Positions 37,815 through 46,255 of a stretch of DNA of 64,000 nucleotides are shown piece by piece; position 1 is the stretch's first letter, and every line of letters starts with the position of its first letter. The stretch is from Asticcacaulis solisilvae (GTDB lineage: Bacteria; Pseudomonadota; Alphaproteobacteria; Caulobacterales; Caulobacteraceae), in the NCBI RefSeq assembly GCF_017875235.1, contig NZ_JAGGMI010000002.1, positions 434,001 through 498,000 on the forward strand, given 5' to 3'. The translations under genes were made by a program, and so were the position numbers. The notes beneath the pieces were generated by a model that ran no database searches, had not been told where the DNA came from, and saw only the letters and a program-made list of their open reading frames with translations.

Positions 37815-37890
37815 TCCCTGATAGCTCAGTTGGTAGAGCATTCGACTGTTAATCGAATGGTCGCTGGTTCGAGTCCAGCTCAGGGAGCCA
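37815..37890 (+). tRNA. tRNA-Asn (anticodon GTT)
   Basis: 76 bases with encoded CCA. Acceptor TCCCTGA/TCAGGGA, D arm AGCTCAGTTGGTAGAGC, anticodon stem TTCGA/TCGAA around CTGTTAA, T arm CTGGTTCGAGTCCAG. Cloverleaf complete. Confidence 0.97.
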
Positions 37891-38006
37891 CCGTTTCTTT
37901 CCGACATTGTCGACATGAATAACCGCCCTTGGGCGGCGTTCATCTTTTGTAAACCCGCGACGTGGTTCCGTACGAAGAACACCGTTCTTGCGTACTGGAG
38001 TGCGTC

Positions 38007-38309
38007 ATGAAAACAGCGACTCTCAACAAGGGCTTTGCGGCCTTTCTTGGACTGGTTCTGGTCGGCGTCGCCTCGGCGATCGCCTTTACCTCCCCCGCCC
38101 CCTCAAGCCACGCCGCCGCCGGACATCCGTTGCCGGGCGCCGCCATGGACGGCGGCTATGTTTCGGTTGAACCCGCCAACGCCCCGCCGGTCGTCGAAGC
38201 CCGTCTGCTGACGGACGGCGAAATTGCCGCCGGTGAACCGGTCGCCATGGATGCCGCTGCCTCCGTCAGCGTCGAAGCCGCCGCGGCGCCTGCAAAGGCC
38301 AGCCTTTAA
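38007..38309 (+). CDS. Small exported or anchored protein, paralogue 1
   Basis: 100 residues. N-terminal hydrophobic segment at about 9-28 (FAAFLGLVLVGVASAIAFTS), then SSHAAAG, and the motif AMDGGYVSVEPANAPPVV near residues 46-63. The end is Ala-rich. The same layout and motif occur in the gene at 38463, so the two are tandem paralogues. The hydrophobic segment could be a signal peptide (cleavage near HAA-AG) or an anchor. GGAG eight bases before the ATG fixes the start. No known domain; function unknown. Confidence 0.7.
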   Translation: MKTATLNKGFAAFLGLVLVGVASAIAFTSPAPSSHAAAGHPLPGAAMDGGYVSVEPANAPPVVEARLLTDGEIAAGEPVAMDAAASVSVEAAAAPAKASL

Positions 38310-38462
38310 AAAGCAAGAAAAGCATTAGCGGCTTTCTGTGCGCGCTTTTTACCGGGCGGCATTATCGGCGCTATTTCGCCCTTAGCGTGGCGCAACCCAG
38401 AATGACAACCAGCCGAAGCGGATAACCGCCTCCCCGTCACTGGTTTTCTTAAGGTCGCCACC

Positions 38463-38681
38463 ATGAAAAACCCCGTCCTGTCCGGCAGCTTTTTCGCCTT
38501 TCTCGCCATGGTGCTGATCGCTGTGTGCGCCGCCCTCTTCCTCATCACTCCGCCCGAAATCAGCCACGCCGCCGGCACCAATGACCTCGAGGCCATGGAT
38601 GGCGGCTATGACTATGTCGAGCCGGCTGACGCGCCCCCGGTCGTCGACGCTCACCTCGAGCCCGATACCGATAAGATCTAG
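38463..38681 (+). CDS. Small exported or anchored protein, paralogue 2
   Basis: 72 residues. Hydrophobic segment at about 10-29 (FFAFLAMVLIAVCAALFLIT), then ISHAAG and the motif AMDGGYDYVEPADAPPVVDA, with an acidic end HLEPDTDKI. It aligns with the gene at 38007 over nearly its whole length but lacks the Ala-rich tail. AAGG about eight bases before the ATG. The stop lies one base from the convergent Lrp-type gene. Conservation of the motif between the copies argues that it is a functional element. Confidence 0.68.
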   Translation: MKNPVLSGSFFAFLAMVLIAVCAALFLITPPEISHAAGTNDLEAMDGGYDYVEPADAPPVVDAHLEPDTDKI

Positions 38682-38682
38682 C

Positions 38683-39144
38683 TCACGCGTAGGCGGTCGG
38701 TAGCGCCGGATCGTCCTTCAGCGTCTCCATCGAGATACAGGAGGAAACGTCCAGGAGTTCGATCCGGCTGATGATCCGCTTATAGACCGTGTCGTAATGC
38801 GCCATGTTGCCAACGACGATCTTAAGGAGATAGTCGAGACTGCCGGCCAGCCGGTGCGCTTCGACGATCTCGGCGATGTCACTCAAGGATTCACGGAACC
38901 GGTCGGGCCAGTCGGCCTTGTGCTGCGCCATCTTGATCATGACGAAAACCGTCGTGGGGACCTGCATCTTGTCGCGATCGAGCACGGCCACGCTGCGGCG
39001 GATATAGCCCTCCTCCTTCAACCGCGCGACCCGGCGCGAGCAGGCGGACGGCGACAGATGAACGCGTTCCGCCAGATCGCTCAAGGGCATGTCGGCGTCG
39101 CGTTGCAACCAGGCCAGCAGGCGGCGGTCACGGTCATCCAGCAT
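38683..39144 (-). CDS. Lrp/AsnC-family transcriptional regulator
   Basis: 153 residues, the standard family size. An N-terminal winged helix-turn-helix (about 3-60: LDDRDRRLLAWLQRDADMPL, LAERVHLSPSACSRRVARLK) precedes a C-terminal RAM ligand-binding domain (about 65-145: TTVFVMIKMA, HRLAGSLDYLLKIVVGNMA). It likely senses an amino acid and acts on a neighbouring target. GGGAG seven bases before the ATG at 39144 sets the start. It is divergent from a 2OG-Fe(II) oxygenase gene, with two palindromes in between that are candidate autoregulatory sites. Confidence 0.9.
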   Translation of the reverse strand: MLDDRDRRLLAWLQRDADMPLSDLAERVHLSPSACSRRVARLKEEGYIRRSVAVLDRDKMQVPTTVFVMIKMAQHKADWPDRFRESLSDIAEIVEAHRLAGSLDYLLKIVVGNMAHYDTVYKRIISRIELLDVSSCISMETLKDDPALPTAYA

Positions 39145-39189
39145 CAAATATCTCCCAATCTAACGCTGCCATATTGCAAGCTCCATCCA

Positions 39190-39235
39190 TGCACGTGCAA
39201 TATTTTGGCGGCCGTTATGGATAATTAATCCATAA
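39190..39235. promoter_or_regulatory. Two palindromes between the Lrp-type and oxygenase genes
   Basis: TGCACGTGCA (39190-39199) is a perfect 10-base palindrome. TTATGGAT-AATTA-ATCCATAA (39215-39235) has perfect 8-base arms. Both lie 46-91 bases from the regulator start, in an AT-richer stretch. Lrp-type proteins often bind such sites; the link here is inferred. Confidence 0.5.
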
Positions 39236-39398
39236 AATCGCGTAGTTATAGCAAGTGCACTCACAACAATTGCAAAGGGCAACATAAGGCGAAATTCACT
39301 TGCGAAACAGCACGCACAACCAACTTCATGTGCCATCTGGTGATCATGGCAACGCGTGCTATATTGGGCAAAGACCGTTTCGTTAAGAGTGCCTGCCC

Positions 39399-40037
39399 AT
39401 GCTGCGTTATGACGCCATCGCCGCCACACCGGCTTCCGACTATCCGTTTCGCAACCTGATCGGCGAAGGCATATTGCCGCCCGACGCGCAGGACGAGATC
39501 GAGCGCGACTTCCCGCAGATCAACAAGACCGGCTTCATGCGCCCGGAAGACTTTCCCATGGGCCCGGCCTTCAAGGCCCTGCTGGCCGAGGTGCGCGGGC
39601 CGGAGTTCGCGAAAGCCGTCGGTGAAAAGCTGGGCGTCGACCTGACGGGCAAGCCAACCTGGGTGACGGTGCGCAAATGGTCGGCGCTGAAGGACGGCCG
39701 CCCGCATACCGACGGTGCCGACAAGCTGGCGTCAGCCCTCATCTATCTCAACCGCGAAGGCGCCAGCGGCGGTAACCTGCGTTTCCTGGAAGGCCCCGAT
39801 CAGGACGGTCCCGGCACCCAGGAAGTCAATCCGGGCTATGGCCACTTCATCGCCTTCCCCCGCCTCGACAATTCCTGGCATGGCCACAAGCCGTTCGAAG
39901 GCGAGCGCCGCGTTGTCCAGATCGCCTGGCTGGTCAGCGAGGACGCCGTGTCGCGCAAGGCCAAGCGTCATGGCGTGACCGAGTTCCTGAAGAAGCTGTT
40001 CTCATCGACGAAGCAAAAGCAAGACGAGATGATGTAG
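39399..40037 (+). CDS. 2-oxoglutarate/Fe(II)-dependent oxygenase-like protein
   Basis: 212 residues. A double-stranded beta-helix with facial triad candidates: HTD in DGRPHTDGADK near residue 108, and a distal His in NSWHGHKPFEGERRVVQIAW near residue 160. An arginine about ten residues after that His would hold 2-oxoglutarate. SALIYLNREGASGGNLRFLE lies between. Such enzymes hydroxylate small molecules or proteins. The substrate is unknown. Divergent from an Lrp/AsnC-family regulator, which may control it and hints at an amino-acid-linked role. The basic C-terminal end is KKLFSSTKQKQ. Confidence 0.8.
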   Translation: MLRYDAIAATPASDYPFRNLIGEGILPPDAQDEIERDFPQINKTGFMRPEDFPMGPAFKALLAEVRGPEFAKAVGEKLGVDLTGKPTWVTVRKWSALKDGRPHTDGADKLASALIYLNREGASGGNLRFLEGPDQDGPGTQEVNPGYGHFIAFPRLDNSWHGHKPFEGERRVVQIAWLVSEDAVSRKAKRHGVTEFLKKLFSSTKQKQDEMM

Positions 40038-40157
40038 GCGTTAAGCGCCTTCTTGCACATTCAAGAATTTCCGAGGCAGAAGCCGAGGCAAGGCCGACCG
40101 GCCGCCGCGCGTGTTCGCGCGAGCCCGCGCGGCGCCTGAGCGCAAAAAAAATGAGCG

Positions 40158-40940
40158 CTAAAAAACAAGAGTCGTCTGCGTGCCGCCTCCCGGCAGGGTC
40201 CAGTCGATGCGCCACCCCTCCGGGATCGGCGTCACGCGATCGCCCGCGCCCGGCTTCGTCACCGCGACGTCGCGTTTCCATGACGTGCTGGCCGCATCGG
40301 CCGACAGGCTGACGGTCCGTGCCTCGACACCCGGCGGTGCAATCTGGGTCATGGCGGTGAACACGCCGTCCGCCCGCGCGGTTGGCTGCGCGCGAATCTC
40401 TCCGTCGACCAGTACGTCCAAAGCCGCCTTGGGCCCCACGCGCCCCGTAATCCCCAGGGCGCCCGCCGAATCATAGTCGACGATCGCAATGCCGAGCCCC
40501 TGGGGCGCAACCGGCAGGCTGGAGGTGCCTGGCCGCAGCAGCACGGCCTTGGCCGGCTGCCCCGGCGGCACGAACAGACGCCCTTCGGCATGGATAAGCC
40601 GGCCATTGTCCTCGGTGGACAGGTCATAGACGCTGCCTTCCGGTCCGGCGGGCAGTTCCGCCGTGAACCTGCCGCTGGCGTCGGCCGTAACGCCGATGGC
40701 GCGCTGCTGACCGTAAAGGACCCGCACCCGGCCATCGGGTTGCGCCTGGCCGGTGATGACCAACGTGCCCGGCCCGCCTTGCGCCACAGCCGTAATGACC
40801 GGCGCGGCGGCATAACCTTCCGCTTTCAGCGCCTCGGCATAATCCTTGCGCGCCGCCTCCGGCCCGCGCTGGCAGGCCGCGATCGCGGTGAACGCGAAGA
40901 TCAGCAGTAGCCACCGTAGCGGCAGAGACATCTTTTTCAT
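40158..40940 (-). CDS. Putative lipoprotein
   Basis: About 260 residues. A lipoprotein signal lies at residues 1-22 (MSLPLRWLLLIFAFTA region) with the lipobox AIAAC, so lipidation at that Cys is expected. The mature part looks all-beta, with carboxypeptidase-regulatory-like segments such as GTLVITGQAQPDGRVRVLYG and TADASGRFTAELPAG, and later LGITGRVGPKAALDVLVDG. No enzyme motif is seen. The ATG at 40940 places the signal correctly; in-frame codons upstream to 40997 do not. Divergent from the LOG-family gene. Confidence 0.65.
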   Translation of the reverse strand: MKKMSLPLRWLLLIFAFTAIAACQRGPEAARKDYAEALKAEGYAAAPVITAVAQGGPGTLVITGQAQPDGRVRVLYGQQRAIGVTADASGRFTAELPAGPEGSVYDLSTEDNGRLIHAEGRLFVPPGQPAKAVLLRPGTSSLPVAPQGLGIAIVDYDSAGALGITGRVGPKAALDVLVDGEIRAQPTARADGVFTAMTQIAPPGVEARTVSLSADAASTSWKRDVAVTKPGAGDRVTPIPEGWRIDWTLPGGGTQTTLVF

Positions 40941-41023
40941 GGTTGCGCGGTATATTGCTTCCGAAAAGCCCCGGACGGGCTTACACTTAACTCCCAAAAA
41001 CGGTGTTTCAGGTCAAAGTAAAA

Positions 41024-41620
41024 ATGCCTCTTTCCAAGTCCGACATTAAGTCCGTATGTGTGTATTGCGGCTCCTCCTTCGGCAATGACGAAATCTACAA
41101 GCAGTCCGCGGGCGATCTGGGCCAGGTCCTGGCCGGCGCCGGCGTGCGCCTGGTTTATGGCGGCGGCGGTGTCGGTCTCATGGGCGAAACGGCGCGCGGC
41201 GCCCATGACGCCGGCGGCCAGGTGCTGGGCATCATGCCGCAATTCCTGCGTTCACGCGAAATCCTCTACGATACGGTCGAAACCCGCGTCGTGACCTCGA
41301 TGCACGAACGCAAGATGATGATGTTCGAGGAATCGGACGCCTTTGTTGTCCTGCCGGGCGGGGTCGGCACGCTGGAAGAGGTCGTCGAACTCTTGTCCTG
41401 GCGGCGCCTGGACCTGCACAAGAAGCCGATCGTCTTTTTGAACATCAACGGCTTCTGGCAGCCCTTCTTCGACCTGATCGAACATACGCTGACCGCCCAG
41501 TTCACGCCGTCGAACTTCCGGCACACCTATACGTCCGTCGACCGCGTCGAGGAGGTCCTGCCGGCGATTGTCCGCATGAACAGCCAGGACCTGCAGATCG
41601 ATACTCGTAGAGTCGGCTAA
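41024..41620 (+). CDS. LOG-family protein (cytokinin riboside 5'-monophosphate phosphoribohydrolase)
   Basis: 198 residues. Rossmann-like fold with VCVYCGSSFG near residue 12, LVYGGGGVGLMGETARGAHD near 45, and the catalytic LPGGVGTLEEVVELLSW near 110. The two central motifs (Arg/Glu and PGGxGTxxE) define LOG proteins, which split N6-substituted or plain AMP-type nucleotides into base and ribose 5-phosphate. In bacteria they likely act in nucleotide salvage. The start at 41024 has AGGT about nine bases upstream; a GTG at 41003 would add seven residues. The 3' end overlaps the convergent arsC by four bases. Confidence 0.9.
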   Translation: MPLSKSDIKSVCVYCGSSFGNDEIYKQSAGDLGQVLAGAGVRLVYGGGGVGLMGETARGAHDAGGQVLGIMPQFLRSREILYDTVETRVVTSMHERKMMMFEESDAFVVLPGGVGTLEEVVELLSWRRLDLHKKPIVFLNINGFWQPFFDLIEHTLTAQFTPSNFRHTYTSVDRVEEVLPAIVRMNSQDLQIDTRRVG

Positions 41621-42024
41621 CGGCCGGCACTCATAGGGCTGCCGTCCTCTTTCGTCAGGACCACGCCCGGCGGCACGTCGATCAGTTCCAGCACCTTTTC
41701 GGACGGACGGCACAGCCGTACGCCCTTTGGCGTACAGACGAACGGCCGGTTGACCAGGATCGGATGCGCCACCATGGCCGACAGCAGGGTCTCGTCGCTG
41801 ACGCCGACGTCCAGCAGGCCGAGATCTTCGGCCGGCGACTTGGTTTCGCGCAAAGCCTGACGCGGCGTGACGTCAGCGGCGGCGAACAGGCCCAGCAGCT
41901 GCGCCCGCGTCCAGCCCTCGGTCAGGTAGTTGACCACGACAGGCTTATAGCCCGCCACCTGCAAGGCGTTGAGAACGTTGCGCGACGTGCCGCATTCGCC
42001 ATTGTGGTAGATGACCACGCTCAC
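41617..42024 (-). CDS. arsC: Glutaredoxin-coupled arsenate reductase
   Basis: 135 residues. The N-terminal [16 protein letters not shown] carries the catalytic cysteine, and [20 protein letters not shown] with PSEKVLELI gives the arginines that bind arsenate. This pattern is nearly that of Escherichia coli ArsC. It reduces arsenate to arsenite with glutathione and glutaredoxin. The start is GTG at 42024, overlapping the TGA of the upstream gene in GTGA. No arsB or arsR is nearby; the gene is third in an operon with two genes of unrelated type, which is unusual for arsC. Confidence 0.92.
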   Translation of the reverse strand: MSVVIYHNGECGTSRNVLNALQVAGYKPVVVNYLTEGWTRAQLLGLFAAADVTPRQALRETKSPAEDLGLLDVGVSDETLLSAMVAHPILVNRPFVCTPKGVRLCRPSEKVLELIDVPPGVVLTKEDGSPMSAGR

Positions 42025-42764
42025 AGGCCGCGCACCCAGATGTTGCGGAACTTCACCGGATTGCCGTGGTCCTGAAGCCTGATCGGCGCGCAACCGTGCG
42101 CCTCGTAGGGCGGCTTGCCGATCCAGGCGGTCGGTCCCTTGATCTCGAAATTGTTCTGCACCAGCACACCGTTGTGCAGCACGGTTATGCGGCCGGGCGA
42201 TTTCAACGTCTTGCCGTCGAATTTCGGCGCCGTGTAGATGATATCGTAAGTCTGCCATTCGCCCGGCGCCTTCGATGCGTTCACCAGCGGGACGCCCTGC
42301 TTGTAGACCGAGCCCGCCTGGCCATTGGTGTAGGTGTCGGCCTTGTACGAATCGAGCACCTGGACCTCGTAGCGCTCCTGCAGGAAGACGCCGCTGTTGT
42401 TGCGCGCCTGGCCTTCCAGCGGCTTGCCGTTTTTATCCGTCACGGCCGTCGGCGTCTGCCATTCGACGTGCAGCTGGACATCACAGAAGGAGTCCTTCGT
42501 GCGGATGTCGCCAGTTCCCGCCTTGACCTCGACGGCGCCGTCGGCAACCGTCCAGCCGGCCGCGCCGCCTTTGACCGATTCCCACTTGTCGAGGCTGGCG
42601 CCGCCGAACAGGACCACCGCGTCGGACGGCACGCCGTTGTTGATGCTCACCGCCGCAGGCACCGGCGCATAGGCCTCGGTCGCGCGCGACTTTTCATAGT
42701 CGCTTTGAGCATTTGCGCCGGACGCGGCCAGGCACAGGGCGAGGATGGACAGGTGCTTGATCAT
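42021..42764 (-). CDS. Secreted DUF1080 (3-keto-disaccharide hydrolase) domain protein
   Basis: 247 residues. The signal peptide is residues 1-19, cleaved after ANA. A concanavalin-like beta-sandwich follows: [40 protein letters not shown], and [20 protein letters not shown]. The last stretch includes [19 protein letters not shown]. The family acts on 3-keto-glucosides or other carbohydrates in the periplasm. ATGA overlap with the upstream gene and GTGA overlap with arsC indicate one operon with translational coupling. Confidence 0.88.
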   Translation of the reverse strand: MIKHLSILALCLAASGANAQSDYEKSRATEAYAPVPAAVSINNGVPSDAVVLFGGASLDKWESVKGGAAGWTVADGAVEVKAGTGDIRTKDSFCDVQLHVEWQTPTAVTDKNGKPLEGQARNNSGVFLQERYEVQVLDSYKADTYTNGQAGSVYKQGVPLVNASKAPGEWQTYDIIYTAPKFDGKTLKSPGRITVLHNGVLVQNNFEIKGPTAWIGKPPYEAHGCAPIRLQDHGNPVKFRNIWVRGL

Positions 42765-43225
42765 TTGGCCTCACAGCGATTGTAGGTGAATTCGATGGTG
42801 CGTGGATTGCCGTTTACCGGTCCCTGGATCGCCGCGTAAAGTGCGTCCGGCCCCGGCGACCGGTAGGTGATGGTCTGCGGAAAGTCGTGCGCCTTGTTTT
42901 CAAAGACGATTTCGCTGGTTGTCTGGCTTATGGCGGGAAAGCTGGCCTGGGCCTGGCCCGACGGAATGGCCGTAAAGGTAAGCGCACCATTCTGCACATC
43001 GATGCGCATGAATTCGTATTGGCGCAAAGCCCCGTCGCGCAAGGTGCGGCCGACGCCCACGGCTATGCCTCCCGCAGGCCTGAGCCAGGTTTCCTCAGTC
43101 ACGCGGCCGTCCTTGCTCATGGTCCAGCAGCCGGCCAGCCAGCCGAGATCATCGACGCCCCCTGCATGGGCATGGGACGCCGCCATCAGAAGAAATACGC
43201 AAAACCCACTGAAGACCTTACGCAT
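42761..43225 (-). CDS. Secreted DUF6265-like protein
   Basis: 154 residues. The signal peptide is residues 1-21 ([20 protein letters not shown] region). [20 protein letters not shown] and later [20 protein letters not shown] resemble the DUF6265 family, a lipocalin-like small beta-barrel fold without known function. The start is ATG 43225 for the signal sequence; codons upstream to 43276 run into gltX. First gene of the overlapping DUF6265-DUF1080-arsC operon. Confidence 0.78.
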   Translation of the reverse strand: MRKVFSGFCVFLLMAASHAHAGGVDDLGWLAGCWTMSKDGRVTEETWLRPAGGIAVGVGRTLRDGALRQYEFMRIDVQNGALTFTAIPSGQAQASFPAISQTTSEIVFENKAHDFPQTITYRSPGPDALYAAIQGPVNGNPRTIEFTYNRCEAK

Positions 43226-43241
43226 TTCCACTGTCTCCCAT

Positions 43242-44585
43242 TCAGGCGCCTTGCAGCCTTTTGGCGATCTTGTCACGTCCGATCAGGAAGCTCAAGGCGC
43301 CCATGTCGGGGCCGTGATCCATGCCGGTCAGAGCCTGGCGCAACGGCATGAACAGGGCCTTGCCCTTGGCCCCCGTCGCCTCCTTTATGGCGCCCGACCA
43401 CTGCTGCCAGCTGTCGCGGCCGTAGTCAGCCGGCAGCAGTTCCAGGGCCTTGGCGGCAAAGGCCGCGTCCTCGATCTTCGGCGTGATATCGCCCGAGACG
43501 ATATTGGCCCATTCTTTCACTTCCGCGAACTTGTGCAGGTTAATACGGACCGTATCCCAGAACAATTCACCGAGATCCGCCCCCAACGCTTCGAGGCGCG
43601 GCTTGGCTTCAGCATAGGGGATGGCCTGGATGACGGCGGCGTTGAGGCGCATCAGGTCGTCGAAGTCGTAGCGTGCCGGCGCCCGGCCCATCTTGTCGAA
43701 GTCCTGAAGCGCCGCCAGCGATTCGAGCGAAGGCGCGGCTTCCAGCGGATCGGAGGTGCCGATCTTGGCCAGGTGCGACACGATAGCCAGTGGCTCGAGG
43801 CCGTCTTCGCGCATCTGCGATACCGAAAGTGAACCCAGGCGCTTCGACAGCCCCTCGCCATCTGCTCCGACCAGCAGGGTCATGTGCGCGAAGGTCGGCA
43901 GTTGCTGGCCCCCGAAGAAGTCCGCCAGGGCTTCGAAAATTTCGATCTGCGTGCCGGTATTGGCGACGTGATCCTCGCCGCGGATGACGTGGCTGATCTT
44001 CATATCCAAGTCGTCAACGACCGACGGCAGGGTGTAGAGAAACAGGCCGTCCTCGCGAATCAGCACCGGGTCGGACATCGAGGTCGTGTCGACTTCGCAG
44101 TGGCCGCGCACCAGGTCTTCCCAGGCGACGCGCTTGCCGTCGAGCTTGAAACGCCAGTGCGGCTTGCGGCCCTCGCCTTCCAGCGCCGCGCGCTCTTCAC
44201 CCGTGAGCTTCAGGGCAGCGCGGTCATAGACCGGCGGCAGGCCGCGCGACAGCTGCACCTTGCGGCGGCGGTCGAGTTCCTCGGCAGTCTCATAGGCGGG
44301 ATAAAGACGGCCGATGGCCTTCAGGTGATCGGCAGCCTTCTGATAGATATCGAAACGCTTGGACTGGTTAAAGCGCTCCTGCCATTCCAGCCCCAGCCAC
44401 TTCAGGTCGGTCTCGATCAGGTCTTCATTCTCTTTCGTCGAGCGCTCGAGATCGGTGTCGTCGATACGCAGGACGAAGACGCCGCCGTGCTTACGGGCGA
44501 ACAGCCAGTTGATGAGCGCGGCGCGGACGTTACCGGCGTGGATGCGGCCGGTGGGCGACGGGGCGAAACGAACCTTGACGGTCAT
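43242..44585 (-). CDS. gltX: Glutamate--tRNA ligase
   Basis: 447 residues. Class I synthetase: PSPTGRIHAGNVRAALINWL near residue 10 is the HIGH region (HAGN form), with FVLRIDDTDLERS following. The KMSKS-type loop is LSKRLGSLSV near residue 250. A helical C-terminal anticodon-binding part ends the protein. The HAGN/KRLGS form is typical of one of the two GluRS types that many alphaproteobacteria carry, so a second gltX probably exists elsewhere and tRNA-Gln may be charged indirectly. The start is ATG 44585 (MTVKVRFAPSPTG). The 3' end is 16 bases from the DUF6265 start on the same strand, so they may be co-transcribed. Confidence 0.94.
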   Translation of the reverse strand: MTVKVRFAPSPTGRIHAGNVRAALINWLFARKHGGVFVLRIDDTDLERSTKENEDLIETDLKWLGLEWQERFNQSKRFDIYQKAADHLKAIGRLYPAYETAEELDRRRKVQLSRGLPPVYDRAALKLTGEERAALEGEGRKPHWRFKLDGKRVAWEDLVRGHCEVDTTSMSDPVLIREDGLFLYTLPSVVDDLDMKISHVIRGEDHVANTGTQIEIFEALADFFGGQQLPTFAHMTLLVGADGEGLSKRLGSLSVSQMREDGLEPLAIVSHLAKIGTSDPLEAAPSLESLAALQDFDKMGRAPARYDFDDLMRLNAAVIQAIPYAEAKPRLEALGADLGELFWDTVRINLHKFAEVKEWANIVSGDITPKIEDAAFAAKALELLPADYGRDSWQQWSGAIKEATGAKGKALFMPLRQALTGMDHGPDMGALSFLIGRDKIAKRLQGA

Positions 44586-44684
44586 GGAATGCGAGTCTCT
44601 GATGTCACAATAAATCGGTGACACCCCATACGCCGCAGCGCGCGTTTTTCAAAGACTTTTAGTCAGTAAGTACTTACTGACTAA

Positions 44685-45113
44685 TTAGTCGTCGCGATGG
44701 ACGCGTTCCGAGCGCTCGTGACGTTCCTGGGCTTCGATGCTCAGCGTTGCCGTAGGACGGGCTTCCAGCCGGCCAAGGCCAATGGGTTCGCCGGTTTCCT
44801 CACAGTAGCCGTAGGAGCCGTCATCGATGCGCGAAATCGCTTCGTCGATCTTGCTAATCAGCTTGCGCTGACGGTCGCGGGTGCGCAGCTCCAGCGCGCG
44901 ATCCGATTCCGAAGAGGCGCGATCCACCAGGTCAGGGTGGTTCTCGGTCTCTTTCTGCATGATGTTGACGGTTTCCTTGGCGCCACGGAGGATCTCATCC
45001 TTCCAGGCGTTCAGCTTGGCGCGGAAGTAAGCCAGCTGATTGGGGTTCATGTACTCCTCGCCCTCGGAAGGACGGTACCCTGTTGTACTCGTAACCGGTG
45101 CGGTTTCGGACAT
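44685..45113 (-). CDS. dksA: DksA-family transcription factor with incomplete zinc-finger cysteines
   Basis: 142 residues. Binds the RNA polymerase secondary channel and, with ppGpp, alters transcription in starvation. The coiled-coil has NQLAYFRAKLNAWKDEILRG and ASSESDRALELRTRDRQRKL with the acidic tip; ISRIDDGSYGYCEETGEPIG leads into LEARPTATLSIEAQERHER. Only one of the four zinc-finger cysteines remains, the other places being Thr/Ser/Ala-like. This is a form seen in many alphaproteobacteria. The start is ATG 45113, with an 8-base-arm palindrome 57 bases upstream. Confidence 0.92.
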   Translation of the reverse strand: MSETAPVTSTTGYRPSEGEEYMNPNQLAYFRAKLNAWKDEILRGAKETVNIMQKETENHPDLVDRASSESDRALELRTRDRQRKLISKIDEAISRIDDGSYGYCEETGEPIGLGRLEARPTATLSIEAQERHERSERVHRDD

Positions 45114-45169
45114 ATGCTCTTGGACCCCCGATGATCGACGCCAAACTTTCTTGGCAGGGTGACGGCCCG

Positions 45170-45187
45170 TCCCGTACCAGTACGGGA
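45170..45187. promoter_or_regulatory. Palindrome upstream of dksA
   Basis: TCCCGTAC-CA-GTACGGGA, perfect 8-base arms with a two-base centre. A candidate operator overlapping the expected promoter of dksA. Confidence 0.5.
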
Positions 45188-45321
45188 TTGGGAACCTGAC
45201 AGGCCCCGCAGCAAAAACAGTACCATAGCCCGGTCGCGTCTCGATGTCCGCGACGCCGGATTTGCGCGGCTTATAGTGCGGTCCGGTTAACCTGTGAAGC
45301 GATTTGTTGAGAAGTTTTCGC

Positions 45322-46236
45322 TCAATCGCCGCGAAGGTCCTCGCCCCAGGCCGAATCCGGATCGCCGGCAAGGCATCGCCGCCCGAATGCGTTGATCAGT
45401 TCCGCCGCGGAATGCCCATGTGTTTCAAGGAGAAAATGGCCGCCGTCGAAGATATGGGCCTCCATTCGCGGCAGGTCCTCCATCCAGCTCAGAACCTCGT
45501 CGAGCGCGAAAAAGGCGTCGTGCCGCCCCCACAGCAGAAGCGCCGGCGGCGCGTATTCGCGCAGGTAATCCTGGATGCGCGGAAAGTCATCCGCATACCG
45601 TCCATAATCCCGGATGAGCGCCCTTTGCGCTTCGAGGCGGCCGGGACGCTGCATAAAAGCCCAATCCCTTTCCCACGTCTCGGCGGAGGTGTGCCCGGTG
45701 AGGTCCGGAGGGAGGCCCAGGGTATACTGGTCCCGGATACCCGAGGCGGTCAGATGCGCGGTGGCAGTCACTTCATTTTCAGGCGTCGGCGTCCGCCAGA
45801 AGGCGCGTGTATCGTGCCATTGCGGCCCAAAACCCGAAAGGTGGGCATTGGCGTTCTGAATGACGAGGCCCAGCACCCGGTCCGGCCGCTTCATGGCCAG
45901 GGTAAGCCCTGCCGGCGCGCCGAAATCGTGCAGATAGATGAAGTGCTTTTCCACGCCGAGATGGTTGAGGGCGGCTTCCAGCAGCGCCGCGATGGCAGAA
46001 AAGCCCATGTCCGGCAACGGATCCGTCTCGCCAAATCCCGGCATGTCGGGCGCAATGACGAAGAACTGCTCGCTCAGACGCGGAATGACATGGCGAAAGC
46101 CGTACGATGACGATGGAAAGCCGTGAAGCAGCAACAGCGCCGGCCGTGAGCGGTCGCCGTCCAGGCGCAGAAAAAGCGACTGCTTATCGAGATTCAGACG
46201 GGTTTCGGATGCCATCGGACGCTCATGTCGAAACAT
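45322..46236 (-). CDS. Alpha/beta hydrolase, haloalkane dehalogenase/epoxide hydrolase-like
   Basis: About 304 residues. The oxyanion HGFPSSSYGFRHVIP lies near residue 37. The nucleophile elbow HDFGAPAG near residue 103 has aspartate instead of serine, as in haloalkane dehalogenases and epoxide hydrolases. The acid lies in LLLWGRHDAFF, and the catalytic His in FDGGHFLLETHG. A cap domain rich in Trp and Pro sits between. The family hydrolyses C-halogen or epoxide bonds through an ester intermediate. No signal peptide. The start may be 46236 or the ATG at 46215 (MASETRLN); neither has a clear ribosome binding site. Confidence 0.82.
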   Translation of the reverse strand: MFRHERPMASETRLNLDKQSLFLRLDGDRSRPALLLLHGFPSSSYGFRHVIPRLSEQFFVIAPDMPGFGETDPLPDMGFSAIAALLEAALNHLGVEKHFIYLHDFGAPAGLTLAMKRPDRVLGLVIQNANAHLSGFGPQWHDTRAFWRTPTPENEVTATAHLTASGIRDQYTLGLPPDLTGHTSAETWERDWAFMQRPGRLEAQRALIRDYGRYADDFPRIQDYLREYAPPALLLWGRHDAFFALDEVLSWMEDLPRMEAHIFDGGHFLLETHGHSAAELINAFGRRCLAGDPDSAWGEDLRGD

Positions 46237-46255
46237 CCCCGCAGCATCCAGGAAA

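Noticed and set aside
40103-40134. Strong GC hairpin between the oxygenase and lipoprotein genes as a terminator
   Set aside because: Nine-base stem CGCCGCGCG/CGCGCGGCG but no T-run on either strand after the stem.
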